Origin: Henricia sp. BOLD:AAB3569
Lineage: Eukaryota > Echinodermata > Asteroidea > Spinulosida > Echinasteridae
Direction of reading: 5' to 3'
Length of the DNA stretch: 64,000 nucleotides
Assembly (NCBI GenBank): GCA_037783545.1
Contig: JBBELK010000680.1
Span: 1-64,000, forward strand
Positions 37,122 to 49,483 of the stretch are shown one piece after another; position 1 is the first letter of the stretch, and each line of letters opens with the position of its first letter. Below the pieces are notes generated by a model, which did no database searches, had not been told where the DNA came from, and worked only from the letters and a program-made list of their open reading frames with translations. Position numbers and translations under genes: made by a program.

Positions 37122-39495
37122 AGAGAGTTTAGGGCATGCAAAATTTGAAGTTCGTCGGAACATTTTTCGACCTCCAAATTTGCCGACGTTTGGACCACAC
37201 TTTGACCAAATTGCCGAGCCAAACTGCGGTGCGTTAACGACAGTCCGAATGACTGAGCATGCGCACAACTCAGGAGTACCCCAAAGAGGTGTGTACAGAC
37301 AGCCACGGTTTGCGTGAGAGCAGTCAGGAAGCCTCAACCCAGTTTTTTCTAAACTTTGAAATTTCTCTGCCATTTCCCGGCGAAAGTCTGTCAATTTTTT
37401 ATGACAAGTGCGCAATATAGAGAGTTTAGGGCATGCCAAATTTGAAGTTCGTCGGAACATTTTTCGACCTCCAAATTTGCCGACGTTTGGACCACACTTT
37501 GTCCAAATTGCCGAGCCAAACTGCGGTGCGTTAACGACAGTCCGAATGACTGAGCATGCGCACAACTCGGGAGTACCCCAAAGAGGTGTGTACAGACAGC
37601 CACGGTTTGCGTGAGAGCAGTCAGGAAGCCTCAACCCAGTTTTTTCTAAACTTTGAAATTTCACTGCCATTTCCCGGCGAAAGTCTGTCAATGTTTTATG
37701 ACAAGTGCGCAATATAGAGAGTTTAGGGCATGCAAAATTTGAAGTTCGTCGGAACATTTTTCGACCTCCAAATTTGCCGACGTTTGGACCACACTTTGAC
37801 CAAATTGCCGAGCCAAACTGCGGTGCGTTAACGACAGTCCGAATGACTGAGCATGCGCACAACTCAGGAGTACCCCAAAGAGGTGTGTACAGACAGCCAC
37901 GGTTTGCGTGAGCAGTCAGGAAGCCTCAACCTAGTTTTTTCTAAACTTTGAAATTTCTCTGCCATTTCCCGGCGAAAGTCTGTCAATTTTTTATGACAAG
38001 TGCGCAATATAGAGAGTTTAGGGCATGCAAAATTTGAAGTTCGTCGGAACATTTTTCGACCTCCAAATTTGCCGACGTTTGGACCACACTTTGACCAAAT
38101 TGCCGAGCCAAACTGCGGTGCGTTAACGACAGTCCGAATGACTGAGCATGCGCACAACTCAGGAGTACCCCAAAGAGGTGTGTACAGACAGCCACGGTTT
38201 GCGTGAGAGCAGTCAGGAAGCCTCAACCCAGTTTTTTCTAAACTTTGAAATTTCTCTGCCATTTCCCGGCGAAAGTCTGTCAATTTTTTATGACAAGTGC
38301 GCAATATAGAGAGTTTAGGGCATGCCAAATTTGAAGTTCGTCGGAACATTTTTCGACCTCCAAATTTGCCGACGTTTGGACCACACTTTGACCAAATTGC
38401 CGAGCCAAACTGCGGTGCGTTAACGACAGTCCGAATGACTGAGCATGCGCACAACTCAGGAGTACCCCAAAGAGGTGTGTACAGACAGCCACGGTTTGCG
38501 TGAGAGCAGTCAGGAAGCCTCAACCCAGTTTTTTCTAAACTTTGAAATTTCTCTGCCATTTCCTGGCGAAAGTCTGTCAATTTTTTATGACAAGTGCGCA
38601 ATATAGAGAGTTTAGGGCATGCCAAATTTGAAGTTCGTCGGAACATTTTTCGACCTCCAAATTTGCCGACGTTTGGACCACACTTTGACCAAATTGCCGA
38701 GCCAAACTGCGGTGCGTTAACGACAGTCCGAATGACTGAGCATGCGCACAACTCAGGAGTACCCCAAAGAGGTGTGTACAGACAGCCACGGTTTGCGTGA
38801 GAGCAGTCAGGAAGCCTCAACCCAGTTTTTTCTAAACTTTGAAATTTCTCTGCCATTTCCCGGCGAAGGTCTGTCAATTTTTTATGACAAGTGCGCAATA
38901 TAGAGAGTTTAGGGCATGCAAAATTTGAAGTTCGTCGGAACATTTTTCGACCTCCAAAATTGCCGACGTTTGGACCACACTTTGTCCAAATTGCCGAGCC
39001 AAACTGCGGTGCGTCAACGACAGTCCGAATGACTGAGCATGCGCACAACTCGGGAGTACCCCAAAGAGGTGTGTACAGACAGCCACGGTTTGCGTGAGAG
39101 CAGTCAGGAAGCCTCAACCCAGTTTTTTCTAAACTTTGAAATTTCACTGCCATTTCCCGGCGAAAGTATGTCAATGTTTTATGACAAGTGCGCAATATAG
39201 AGAGTTTAGGGCATGCAAAATTTGAAGTTCGTCGGAACATTTTTCGACCTCCAAATTTGCCGACGTTTGGACCACACTTTGACCAAATTGCCGAGCCAAA
39301 CTGCGGTGCGTTAACGACAGTCCGAATGACTGAGCATGCGCACAACTCAGGAGTACCCCAAAGAGGTGTGTACAGACAGCCACGGTTTGCGTGAGAGCAG
39401 TCAGGAAGCCTCAACCCAGTTTTTTCTAAACTTTGAAATTTCTCTGCCATTTCCCGGCGAAAGTCTGTCAATTTTGTATGACAAGTGCGCAATAT
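37122..39495 (+). repeat. 2374-bp 8-mer HOR, copy 1
   Basis: Eight monomers (starts 37122, 37419, 37716, 38011, 38308, 38605, 38902, 39199). The third lacks two bases (GCGTGAGCAGTC for GCGTGAGAGCAGTC, near 37909) and has ACCTAG for ACCCAG. The fifth ends with C257T and the seventh carries T58A, A84T and T114C. The next monomer, at 39496, begins the series again. The 2-bp loss explains why the period is 2374 and not 2376. Confidence 0.8.
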
Positions 39496-42463
39496 AGAGA
39501 GTTTAGGGCATGCAAAATTTGAAGTTCGTCGGAACATTTTTCGACCTCCAAATTTGCCGACGTTTGGACCACACTTTGACCAAATTGCCGAGCCAAACTG
39601 CGGTGCGTTAACGACAGTCCGAATGACTGAGCATGCGCACAACTCAGGAGTACCCCAAAGAGGTGTGTACAGACAGCCACGGTTTGCGTGAGAGCAGTCA
39701 GGAAGCCTCAACCCAGTTTTTTCTAAACTTTGAAATTTCTCTGCCATTTCCCGGCGAAAGTCTGTCAATTTTTTATGACAAGTGCGCAATATAGAGAGTT
39801 TAGGGCATGCCAAATTTGAAGTTCGTCGGAACATTTTTCGACCTCCAAATTTGCCGACGTTTGGACCACACTTTGTCCAAATTGCCGAGCCAAACTGCGG
39901 TGCGTTAACGACAGTCCGAATGACTGAGCATGCGCACAACTCGGGAGTACCCCAAAGAGGTGTGTACAGACAGCCACGGTTTGCGTGAGAGCAGTCAGGA
40001 AGCCTCAACCCAGTTTTTTCTAAACTTTGAAATTTCACTGCCATTTCCCGGCGAAAGTCTGTCAATGTTTTATGACAAGTGCGCAATATAGAGAGTTTAG
40101 GGCATGCAAAATTTGAAGTTCGTCGGAACATTTTTCGACCTCCAAATTTGCCGACGTTTGGACCACACTTTGACCAAATTGCCGAGCCAAACTGCGGTGC
40201 GTTAACGACAGTCCGAATGACTGAGCATGCGCACAACTCAGGAGTACCCCAAAGAGGTGTGTACAGACAGCCACGGTTTGCGTGAGCAGTCAGGAAGCCT
40301 CAACCTAGTTTTTTCTAAACTTTGAAATTTCTCTGCCATTTCCCGGCGAAAGTCTGTCAATTTTTTATGACAAGTGCGCAATATAGAGAGTTTAGGGCAT
40401 GCAAAATTTGAAGTTCGTCGGAACATTTTTCGACCTCCAAATTTGCCGACGTTTGGACCACACTTTGACCAAATTGCCGAGCCAAACTGCGGTGCGTTAA
40501 CGACAGTCCGAATGACTGAGCATGCGCACAACTCAGGAGTACCCCAAAGAGGTGTGTACAGACAGCCACGGTTTGCGTGAGAGCAGTCAGGAAGCCTCAA
40601 CCCAGTTTTTTCTAAACTTTGAAATTTCTCTGCCATTTCCCGGCGAAAGTCTGTCAATTTTTTATGACAAGTGCGCAATATAGAGAGTTTAGGGCATGCC
40701 AAATTTGAAGTTCGTCGGAACATTTTTCGACCTCCAAATTTGCCGACGTTTGGACCACACTTTGACCAAATTGCCGAGCCAAACTGCGGTGCGTTAACGA
40801 CAGTCCGAATGACTGAGCATGCGCACAACTCAGGAGTACCCCAAAGAGGTGTGTACAGACAGCCACGGTTTGCGTGAGAGCAGTCAGGAAGCCTCAACCC
40901 AGTTTTTTCTAAACTTTGAAATTTCTCTGCCATTTCCCGGCGAAGGTCTGTCAATTTTTTATGACAAGTGCGCAATATAGAGAGTTTAGGGCATGCAAAA
41001 TTTGAAGTTCGTCGGAACATTTTTCGACCTCCAAATTTGCCGACGTTTGGACCACACTTTGTCCAAATTGCCGAGCCAAACTGCGGTGCGTTAACGACAG
41101 TCCGAATGACTGAGCATGCGCACAACTCGGGAGTACCCCAAAGAGGTGTGTACAGACAGCCACGGTTTGCGTGAGAGCAGTCAGGAAGCCTCAACCCAGT
41201 TTTTTCTAAACTTTGAAATTTCACTGCCATTTCCCGGCGAAAGTCTGTCAATGTTTTATGACAAGTGCGCAATATAGAGAGTTTAGGGCATGCAAAATTT
41301 GAAGTTCGTCGGAACATTTTTCGACCTCCAAATTTGCCGACGTTTGGACCACACTTTGTCCAAATTGCCGAGCCAAACTGCGGTGCGTTAACGACAGTCC
41401 GAATGACTGAGCATGCGCACAACTCAGGAGTACCCCAAAGAGGTGTGTACAGACAGCCACGGTTTGCGTGAGAGCAGTCAGGAAGCCTCAACCCAGTTTT
41501 TTCTAAACTTTGAAATTTCTCTGCCATTTCCTGGCGAAAGTCTGTCAATTTTTTATGACAAGTGCGCAATATAGAGAGTTTAGGGCATGCCAAATTTGAA
41601 GTTCGTCGGAACATTTTTCGACCTCCAAATTTGCCGACGTTTGGACCACACTTTGACCAAATTGCCGAGCCAAACTGCGGTGCGTTAACGACAGTCCGAA
41701 TGACTGAGCATGCGCACAACTCAGGAGTACCCCAAAGAGGTGTGTACAGACAGCCACGGTTTGCGTGAGAGCAGTCAGGAAGCCTCAACCCAGTTTTTTC
41801 TAAACTTTGAAATTTCTCTGCCATTTCCCGGCGAAGGTCTGTCAATTTTTTATGACAAGTGCGCAATATAGAGAGTTTAGGGCATGCAAAATTTGAAGTT
41901 CGTCGGAACATTTTTCGACCTCCAAAATTGCCGACGTTTGGACCACACTTTGTCCAAATTGCCGAGCCAAACTGCGGTGCGTCAACGACAGTCCGAATGA
42001 CTGAGCATGCGCACAACTCGGGAGTACCCCAAAGAGGTGTGTACAGACAGCCACGGTTTGCGTGAGAGCAGTCAGGAAGCCTCAACCCAGTTTTTTCTAA
42101 ACTTTAAAATTTCACTGCCATTTCCCGGCGAAAGTATGTCAATGTTTTATGACAAGTGCGCAATATAGAGAGTTTAGGGCATGCAAAATTTGAAGTTCGT
42201 CGGAACATTTTTCGACCTCCAAATTTGCCGACGTTTGGACCACACTTTGTCCAAATTGCCGAGCCAAACTGCGGTGCGTTAACGACAGTCCGAATGACTG
42301 AGCATGCGCACAACTCAGGAGTACCCCAAAGAGGTGTGTACAGACAGCCACGGTTTGCGTGAGAGCAGTCAGGAAGCCTCAACCCAGTTTTTTCTAAACT
42401 TTGAAATTTCTCTGCCATTTCCCGGCGAAAGTCTGTCAATTTTTTATGACAAGTGCGCAATAT
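39496..42463 (+). repeat. Derived 10-mer HOR, copy 2 of the 8-mer
   Basis: It begins with the same five monomers as copy 1, including the 2-bp loss near 40285 and ACCTAG, then has two or three additional units (40979, 41276) before the C257T and T58A/T114C markers return at 41531 and in the unit at 41870. Units 40682-41572 and 41573-42463 are themselves related trimers. Copy 2 is therefore the 8-mer enlarged by an internal duplication. Confidence 0.75.
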
Positions 42464-42760
42464 AGAGAGTTTAGGGCATGCAAAATTTGAAGTTCGTCGG
42501 AACATTTTTCGACCTCCCAATTTGCCGACGTTTGGACCACACTTTGACCAAATTGCCGAGCCAAACTGCGGTGCGTTAACGACAGTCCGAATGACTGAGC
42601 ATGCGCACAACTCAGGAGTACCCCAAAGAGGTGTGTACAGACAGCCACGGTTTGCGTGAGAGCAGTCAGGAAGCCCCAACCCAGTTTTTTCTAAACTTTG
42701 AAATTTCTCTGCCATTTCCCGGCGAAAGTCTGTCAATTTTGTATGACAAGTGCGCAATAT

Positions 42761-45437
42761 AGAGAGTTTAGGGCATGCAAAATTTGAAGTTCGTCGGAAC
42801 ATTTTTCGACCTCCAAATTTGCCGACGTTTGGACCACACTTTGACCAAATTGCCGAGCCAAACTGCGGTGCGTTAACGACAGTCCGAATGACTGAGCATG
42901 CGCACATCTCAGGAGTACCCCAAAGAGGTGTGTACAGACAGCCACGGTTTGCGTGAGAGCAGTCAGGAAGCCTCAACCCAGTTTTTTTCTAAACTTTGAA
43001 ATTTCTCTGCCATTTCCCGGCGAAAGTCTGTCAATTTTTTATGACAAGTGCGCAATATAGAGAGTTTAGGGCATGCCAAATTTGAAGTTCGTTGGAACAT
43101 TTTTCGACCTCCAAATTTGCCGACGTTTGGACCACACTTTGACCAAATTGCCTAGCCAAACTGCGGTGCGTTAACGACAGTCCGAATGACTGAGCATGCG
43201 CACAACTCAGGAGTACCCCAAAGAGGTGTGTACAGACAGCCACGGTTTGCGTGAGAGCAGTCAGGAGGCCTCAACCCAGTTTTTTCTAAACTTTGAAATT
43301 TCTCTGCCATTTCCCGGCGAAAGTCTGTCAATTTGTTATGACAAGTGCGCAATATAGAGAGTTTAGGGCATGCAAAATTTGAAGTTCGTCGGAATATTTT
43401 TCGACCTCCAAATTTGCCGACGTTTGGACCACACTTTGACCAAATTGCCGAGCCAAACTGCGGTGCGTTAACGACAGTCCGAATGACTGAGCATGCGCAC
43501 AACTCAGGAGTACCCCAAAGAGGTGTGTACAGACAGCCACGGTTTGCGTGAGAGCAGTCAGGAAGCCTCAACCCAGTTTTTTCTAAACTTTGAAATTTCT
43601 CTGCCATTTCCCGGCGAAAGTCTGTCAATTTTTTATGACAAGTGCGCAATATAGAGAGTTTAGGGCATGCCAAATTTGAAGTTCGTCGGAACATTTTTCG
43701 ACCTCCAAATTTGCCGACGTTTGGACCACACTTTGACCAAATTGCCTAGCCAAACTGCGGTGCGTTAACGACAGTCCGAATGACTGAGCATGCGCACAAC
43801 TCAGGAGTACCCCAAAGAGGTGTGTACAGACAGCCACGGTTTGCGTGAGAGCAGTCAGGAGGCCTCAACCCAGTTTTTTCTAAACTTTGAAATTTCTCTG
43901 CCATTTCCCGGCGAAAGTCTGTCAATTTGTTATGACAAGTGCGCAATATAGAGAGTTTAGGGCATGCAAAATTTGAAGTTCGTCGGAACATTTTTCGACC
44001 TCCAAATTTGCCGACGTTTGGACCACACTTTGACCAAATTGCCGAGCCAAACTGCGGTGCGTTAACGACAGTCCGAATGACTGAGCATGCGCACAACTCA
44101 GGAGTACCCCAAAGAGGTGTGTACAGACAGCCACGGTTTGCGTGAGAGCAGTCAGGAAGCCTCAACCCAGTTTTTTCTAAACTTTGAAATTTCTCTGCCA
44201 TTTCCCGGCGAAGGTCTGTCAATTTTTTTATGACAAGTGCGCAATATAGAGAGTTTAGGGCATGCAAAATTTGAAGTTCGTCGGAACATTTTTCGACCTC
44301 CAAATTTGCCGACGTTTGGACCACACTTTGTCCAAATTGCCGAGCCAAACTGCGGTGCGTTAACGACAGTCCGAATGACTGAGCATGCGCACAACTCGGG
44401 AGTACCCCAAAGAGGTGTGTACAGACAGCCACGGTTTGCGTGAGAGCAGTCAGGAAGCCTCAACCCAGTTTTTTCTAAACTTTGAAATTTCACTGCCATT
44501 TCCCGGCGAAAGTCTGTCAATGTTTTATGACAAGTGCGCAATATAGAGAGTTTAGGGCATGCAAAATTTGAAGTTCGTCGGAACATTTTTCGACCTCCAA
44601 ATTTGCCGACGTTTGGACCACACTTTGACCAAATTGCCGAGCCAAACTGCGGTGCGTTAACGACAGTCCGAATTACTGAGCATGCGCACATCTCAGGAGT
44701 ACCCCAAAGAGGTGTGTACAGACAGCCACGGTTTGCGTGAGAGCAGTCAGGAAGCCTCAACCCAGTTTTTTTTCTAAACTTTGAAATTTCTCTGCCATTT
44801 CCCGGCGAAAGTCTGTCAATTTTTTATGACAAGTGCGCAATATAGAGAGTTTAGGGCATGCCAAATTTGAAGTTCGTTGGAACATTTTTCGACCTCCAAA
44901 TTTGCCGACGTTTGGACCACACTTTGACCAAATTGCCTAGCCAAACTGCGGTGCGTTAACGACAGTCCGAATGACTGAGCATGCGCACAACTCAGGAGTA
45001 CCCCAAAGAGGTGTGTACAGACAGCCACGGTTTGCGTGAGAGCAGTCAGGAGGCCTCAACCCAGTTTTTTCTAAACTTTGAAATTTCTCTGCCATTTCCC
45101 GGCGAAAGTCTGTCAATTTGTTATGACAAGTGCGCAATATAGAGAGTTTAGGGCATGCAAAATTTGAAGTTCGTCGGAACATTTTTCGACCTCCAAATTT
45201 GCCGACGTTTGGACCACACTTTGACCAAATTGCCGAGCCAAACTGCGGTGCGTTAACGACAGTCCGAATGACTGAGCATGCGCACAACTCAGGAGTACCC
45301 CAAAGAGGTGTGTACAGACAGCCACGGTTTGCGTGAGAGCAGTCAGGAAGCCTCAACCCAGTTTTTTCTAAACTTTGAAATTTCACTGCCATTTCCCGGC
45401 GAAAGTCTGTCAATGTTTTATGACAAGTGCGCAATAT
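42761..45437 (+). repeat. Island of the 28-36 kb HOR family inside the 37-48 kb family
   Basis: Nine monomers (from 42761) show the order A147T; A19C+C35T+G95T+A209G+T277G; near-consensus; A19C+G95T+A209G+T277G; near-consensus; A84T+A151G; G130T+A147T; A19C+C35T+G95T+A209G+T277G; near-consensus. This is the vocabulary of 28207-36230 and is absent from the flanking 8-mer and 10-mer units. It separates two copies of a 2.67-kb segment (40090-42760 and 45438-48109). Confidence 0.75.
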
Positions 45438-48109
45438 AGAGAGTTTAGGGCATGCAAAATTTGAAGTTCGTCGGAACATTTTTCGACCTCCAAATTTGCC
45501 GACGTTTGGACCACACTTTGACCAAATTGCCGAGCCAAACTGCGGTGCGTTAACGACAGTCCGAATGACTGAGCATGCGCACAACTCAGGAGTACCCCAA
45601 AGAGGTGTGTACAGACAGCCACGGTTTGCGTGAGCAGTCAGGAAGCCTCAACCCAGTTTTTTCTAAACTTTGAAATTTCTCTGCCATTTCCCGGCGAAAG
45701 TCTGTCAATTTTTTATGACAAGTGCGCAATATAGAGAGTTTAGGGCATGCAAAATTTGAAGTTCGTCGGAACATTTTTCGACCTCCAAATTTGCCGACGT
45801 TTGGACCACACTTTGACCAAATTGCCGAGCCAAACTGCGGTGCGTTAACGACAGTCCGAATGACTGAGCATGCGCACAACTCAGGAGTACCCCAAAGAGG
45901 TGTGTACAGACAGCCACGGTTTGCGTGAGAGCAGTCAGGAAGCCTCAACCCAGTTTTTTTCTAAACTTTGAAATTTCTCTGCCATTTTCCGGCGAAAGTC
46001 TGTCAATTTTTTATGACAAGTGCGCAATATAGAGAGTTTAGGGCATGCCAAATTTGAAGTTCGTCGGAACATTTTTCGACCTCCAAATTTGCCGACGTTT
46101 GGACCACACTTTGACCAAATTGCCGAGCCAAACTGCGGTGCGTTAACGACAGTCCGAATGACTGAGCATGCGCACAACTCAGGAGTACCCCAAAGAGGTG
46201 TGTACAGACAGCCACGGTTTGCGTGAGAGCAGTCAGGAAGCCTCAACCCAGTTTTTTCTAAACTTTGAAATTTCTCTGCCATTTCCCGGCGAAGGTCTGT
46301 CAATTTTTTATGACAAGTGCGCAATATAGAGAGTTTAGGGCATGCAAAATTTGAAGTTCGTCGGAACATTTTTCGACCTCCAAATTTGCCGACGTTTGGA
46401 CCACACTTTGTCCAAATTGCCGAGCCAAACTGCGGTGCGTTAACGACAGTCCGAATGACTGAGCATGCGCACAACTCGGGAGTACCCCAAAGAGGTGTGT
46501 ACAGACAGCCACGGTTTGCGTGAGAGCAGTCAGGAAGCCTCAACCCAGTTTTTTCTAAACTTTGAAATTTCACTGCCATTTCCCGGCGAAAGTCTGTCAA
46601 TGTTTTATGACAAGTGCGCAATATAGAGAGTTTAGGGCATGCAAAATTTGAAGTTCGTCGGAACATTTTTCGACCTCCAAATTTGCCGACGTTTGGACCA
46701 CACTTTGTCCAAATTGCCGAGCCAAACTGCGGTGCGTTAACGACAGTCCGAATGACTGAGCATGCGCACAACTCAGGAGTACCCCAAAGAGGTGTGTACA
46801 GACAGCCACGGTTTGCGTGAGAGCAGTCAGGAAGCCTCAACCCAGTTTTTTCTAAACTTTGAAATTTCTCTGCCATTTCCTGGCGAAAGTCTGTCAATTT
46901 TTTATGACAAGTGCGCAATATAGAGAGTTTAGGGCATGCCAAATTTGAAGTTCGTCGGAACATTTTTCGACCTCCAAATTTGCCGACGTTTGGACCACAC
47001 TTTGACCAAATTGCCGAGCCAAACTGCGGTGCGTTAACGACAGTCCGAATGACTGAGCATGCGCACAACTCAGGAGTACCCCAAAGAGGTGTGTACAGAC
47101 AGCCACGGTTTGCGTGAGAGCAGTCAGGAAGCCTCAACCCAGTTTTTTCTAAACTTTGAAATTTCTCTGCCATTTCCCGGCGAAGGTCTGTCAATTTTTT
47201 ATGACAAGTGCGCAATATAGAGAGTTTAGGGCATGCAAAATTTGAAGTTCGTCGGAACATTTTTCGACCTCCAAATTTGCCGACGTTTGGACCACACTTT
47301 GTCCAAATTGCCGAGCCAAACTGCGGTGCGTTAACGACAGTCCGAATGACTGAGCATGCGCACAACTCGGGAGTACCCCAAAGAGGTGTGTACAGACAGC
47401 CACGGTTTGCGTGAGAGCAGTCAGGAAGCCTCAACCCAGTTTGTTCTAAACTTTGAAATTTCACTGCCATTTCCCGGCGAAAGTCTGTCAATGTTTTATG
47501 ACAAGTGCGCAATATAGAGAGTTTAGGGCATGCAAAATTTGAAGTTCGTCGGAACATTTTTCGACCTCCAAATTTGCCGACGTTTGGACCACACTTTGTC
47601 CAAATTGCCGAGCCAAACTGCGGTGCGTTAACGACAGTCCGAATGACTGAGCATGCGCACAACTCAGGAGTACCCCAAAGAGGTGTGTACAGACAGCCAC
47701 GGTTTGCGTGAGAGCAGTCAGGAAGCCTCAACCCAGTTTTTTCTAAACTTTGAAATTTCTCTGCCATTTCCCGGCGAAAGTCTGTCAATTTTTTATGACA
47801 AGTGCGCAATATAGAGAGTTTAGGGCATGCAAAATTTGAAGTTCGTCGGAACATTTTTCGACCTCCCAATTTGCCGACGTTTGGACCACACTTTGTCCAA
47901 ATTGCCGAGCCAAACTGCGGTGCGTTAACGACAGTCCGAATGACTGAGCATGCGCACAACTCAGGAGTACCCCAAAGAGGTGTGTACAGACAGCCACGGT
48001 TTGCGTGAGAGCAGTCAGGAAGCCTCAACCCAGTTTTTTCTAAACTTTGAAATTTCTCTGCCATTTCCCGGCGAAAGTCTGTCAATTTTGTATGACAAGT
48101 GCGCAATAT
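45438..48109 (+). repeat. Second copy of the 2.67-kb segment 40090-42760
   Basis: Nine monomers in the same order as 40090-42760, displaced by 5348 bp: the 2-bp-loss unit (near 45634), near-consensus, A19C, A84T+A151G, A84T, C257T then A19C, A84T+A151G, A84T, A55C, ending in T278G. Differences include one extra T near 45953, ACCCAG in place of ACCTAG, the absence of T58A and T114C at 47219, and an added A84T in the A55C unit at 47813. Confidence 0.8.
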
Positions 48110-49483
48110 AGAGAGTTTAGGGCATGCAAAATTTGAAGTTCGTCGGAACATTTTTCGACCTCCAAATTTGCCGACGTTTGGACCACACTTTGACCAAATT
48201 GCCGAGCCAAACTGCGGTGCGTTAACGACAGTCCGAATGACTGAGCATGCGCACAACTCAGGAGTACCCCAAAGAGGTGTGTACAGACAGCCACGGTTTG
48301 CGTGAGAGCAGTCAGGAAGCCTCAACCCAGTTTTTTCTAAACTTTGAAATTTCTCTGCCATTTCCCGGCGAAAGTCTGTCAATTTTTTATGACAAGTGCG
48401 CAATATAGAGAGTTTAGGGCATGCAAAATTTGAAGTTCGTCGGAACATTTTTCGACCTCCAAATTTGCCGACGTTTGGACCACACTTTGACCAAATTGCC
48501 GAGCCAAACTGCGGTGCGTTAACGACAGTCCGAATGACTGAGCATGCGCACAACTCAGGAGTACCCCAAAGAGGTGTGTACAGACAGCCACGGTTTGCGT
48601 GAGAGCAGTCAGGAAGCCTCAACCCAGTTTTTTCTAAACTTTGAAATTTCTCTGCCATTTCCCGGCGAAAGTCTGTCAATTTTTTATGACAAGTGCGCAA
48701 TATAGAGAGTTTAGGGCATGCAAAATTTGAAGTTCGTCGGAACATTTTTCGACCTCCAAATTTGCCGACGTTTGGACCACACTTTGACCAAATTGCCGAG
48801 CCAAACTGCGGTGCGTTAACGACAGTCCGAATGACTGAGCATGCGCACAACTCAGGAGTACCCCAAAGAGGTGTGTACAGACAGCCACGGTTTGCGTGAG
48901 AGCAGTCAGGAAGCCTCAACCCAGTTTTTTCTAAACTTTGAAATTTCTCTGCCATTTCCCGGCGAAAGTCTGTCAATTTTTTATGACAAGTGCGCAATAT
49001 AGAGAGTTTAGGGCATGCAAAATTTGAAGTTCGTCGGAACATTTTTCGACCTCCAAATTTGCCGACGTTTGGACCACACTTTGACCAAATTGCCGAGCCA
49101 AACTGCGGTGCGTTAACGACAGTCCGAATGACTGAGCATGCGCACAACTCAGGAGTACCCCAAATAGGTGTGTACAGACAGCCACGGTTTGCGTGAGAGC
49201 AGTCAGGAAGCCTCAACCCAGTTTTTTCTAAACTTTGAAATTTCTCTGCCATTTCCCGGCGAAAGTCTGTCAATTTTTTATGACAAGTGCGCAATACAGA
49301 GAGTTTAGGGCATGCAAAAATTTGAAGTTCGTCGGAACATTTTTCGACCTCCAAATTTGCCGACGTTTGGACCACACTTTGACCAAATTGCCGAGCCAAA
49401 CTGCGGTGCGTTAACGACAATCCGAATGACTGAGCATGCGCACAACTCAGGAGTACCCCAAAGAGGTGTGTACAGACAGCCAC
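45935..49483 (-). other. Longest apparent ORF (1182 codons) across 12 monomers; probably not a gene
   Basis: The minus-strand frame is open because the 297-bp period is a multiple of three and this frame happens to lack stops in the consensus. The translation is a 99-residue unit repeated about 12 times. It has seven cysteines per unit and no signal peptide, membrane segment or domain that I recognise. Other long stretches in the same frame lie at 15627-18314 (895 codons), 35433-37862 (809), 37864-40236 (790), 21462-23663 (733), 40238-42085 (615), 18301-20097 (598) and 61699-63465 (588). Variants between copies mostly change the residue (S/T, F/L/C, K/T/N, E/V, L/P, L/M), and T-run length changes interrupt the frame freely. 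Both facts argue against selection for a protein. Starts are arbitrary. Confidence 0.1.
48110..49297 (+). repeat. Near-consensus monomers
   Basis: Four units of exactly 297 bp with almost no variants. The only clear one is CAAATAGG in place of CAAAGAGG near 49164. A copy of the same change is seen near 12915, in the left part of the window. Confidence 0.85.
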
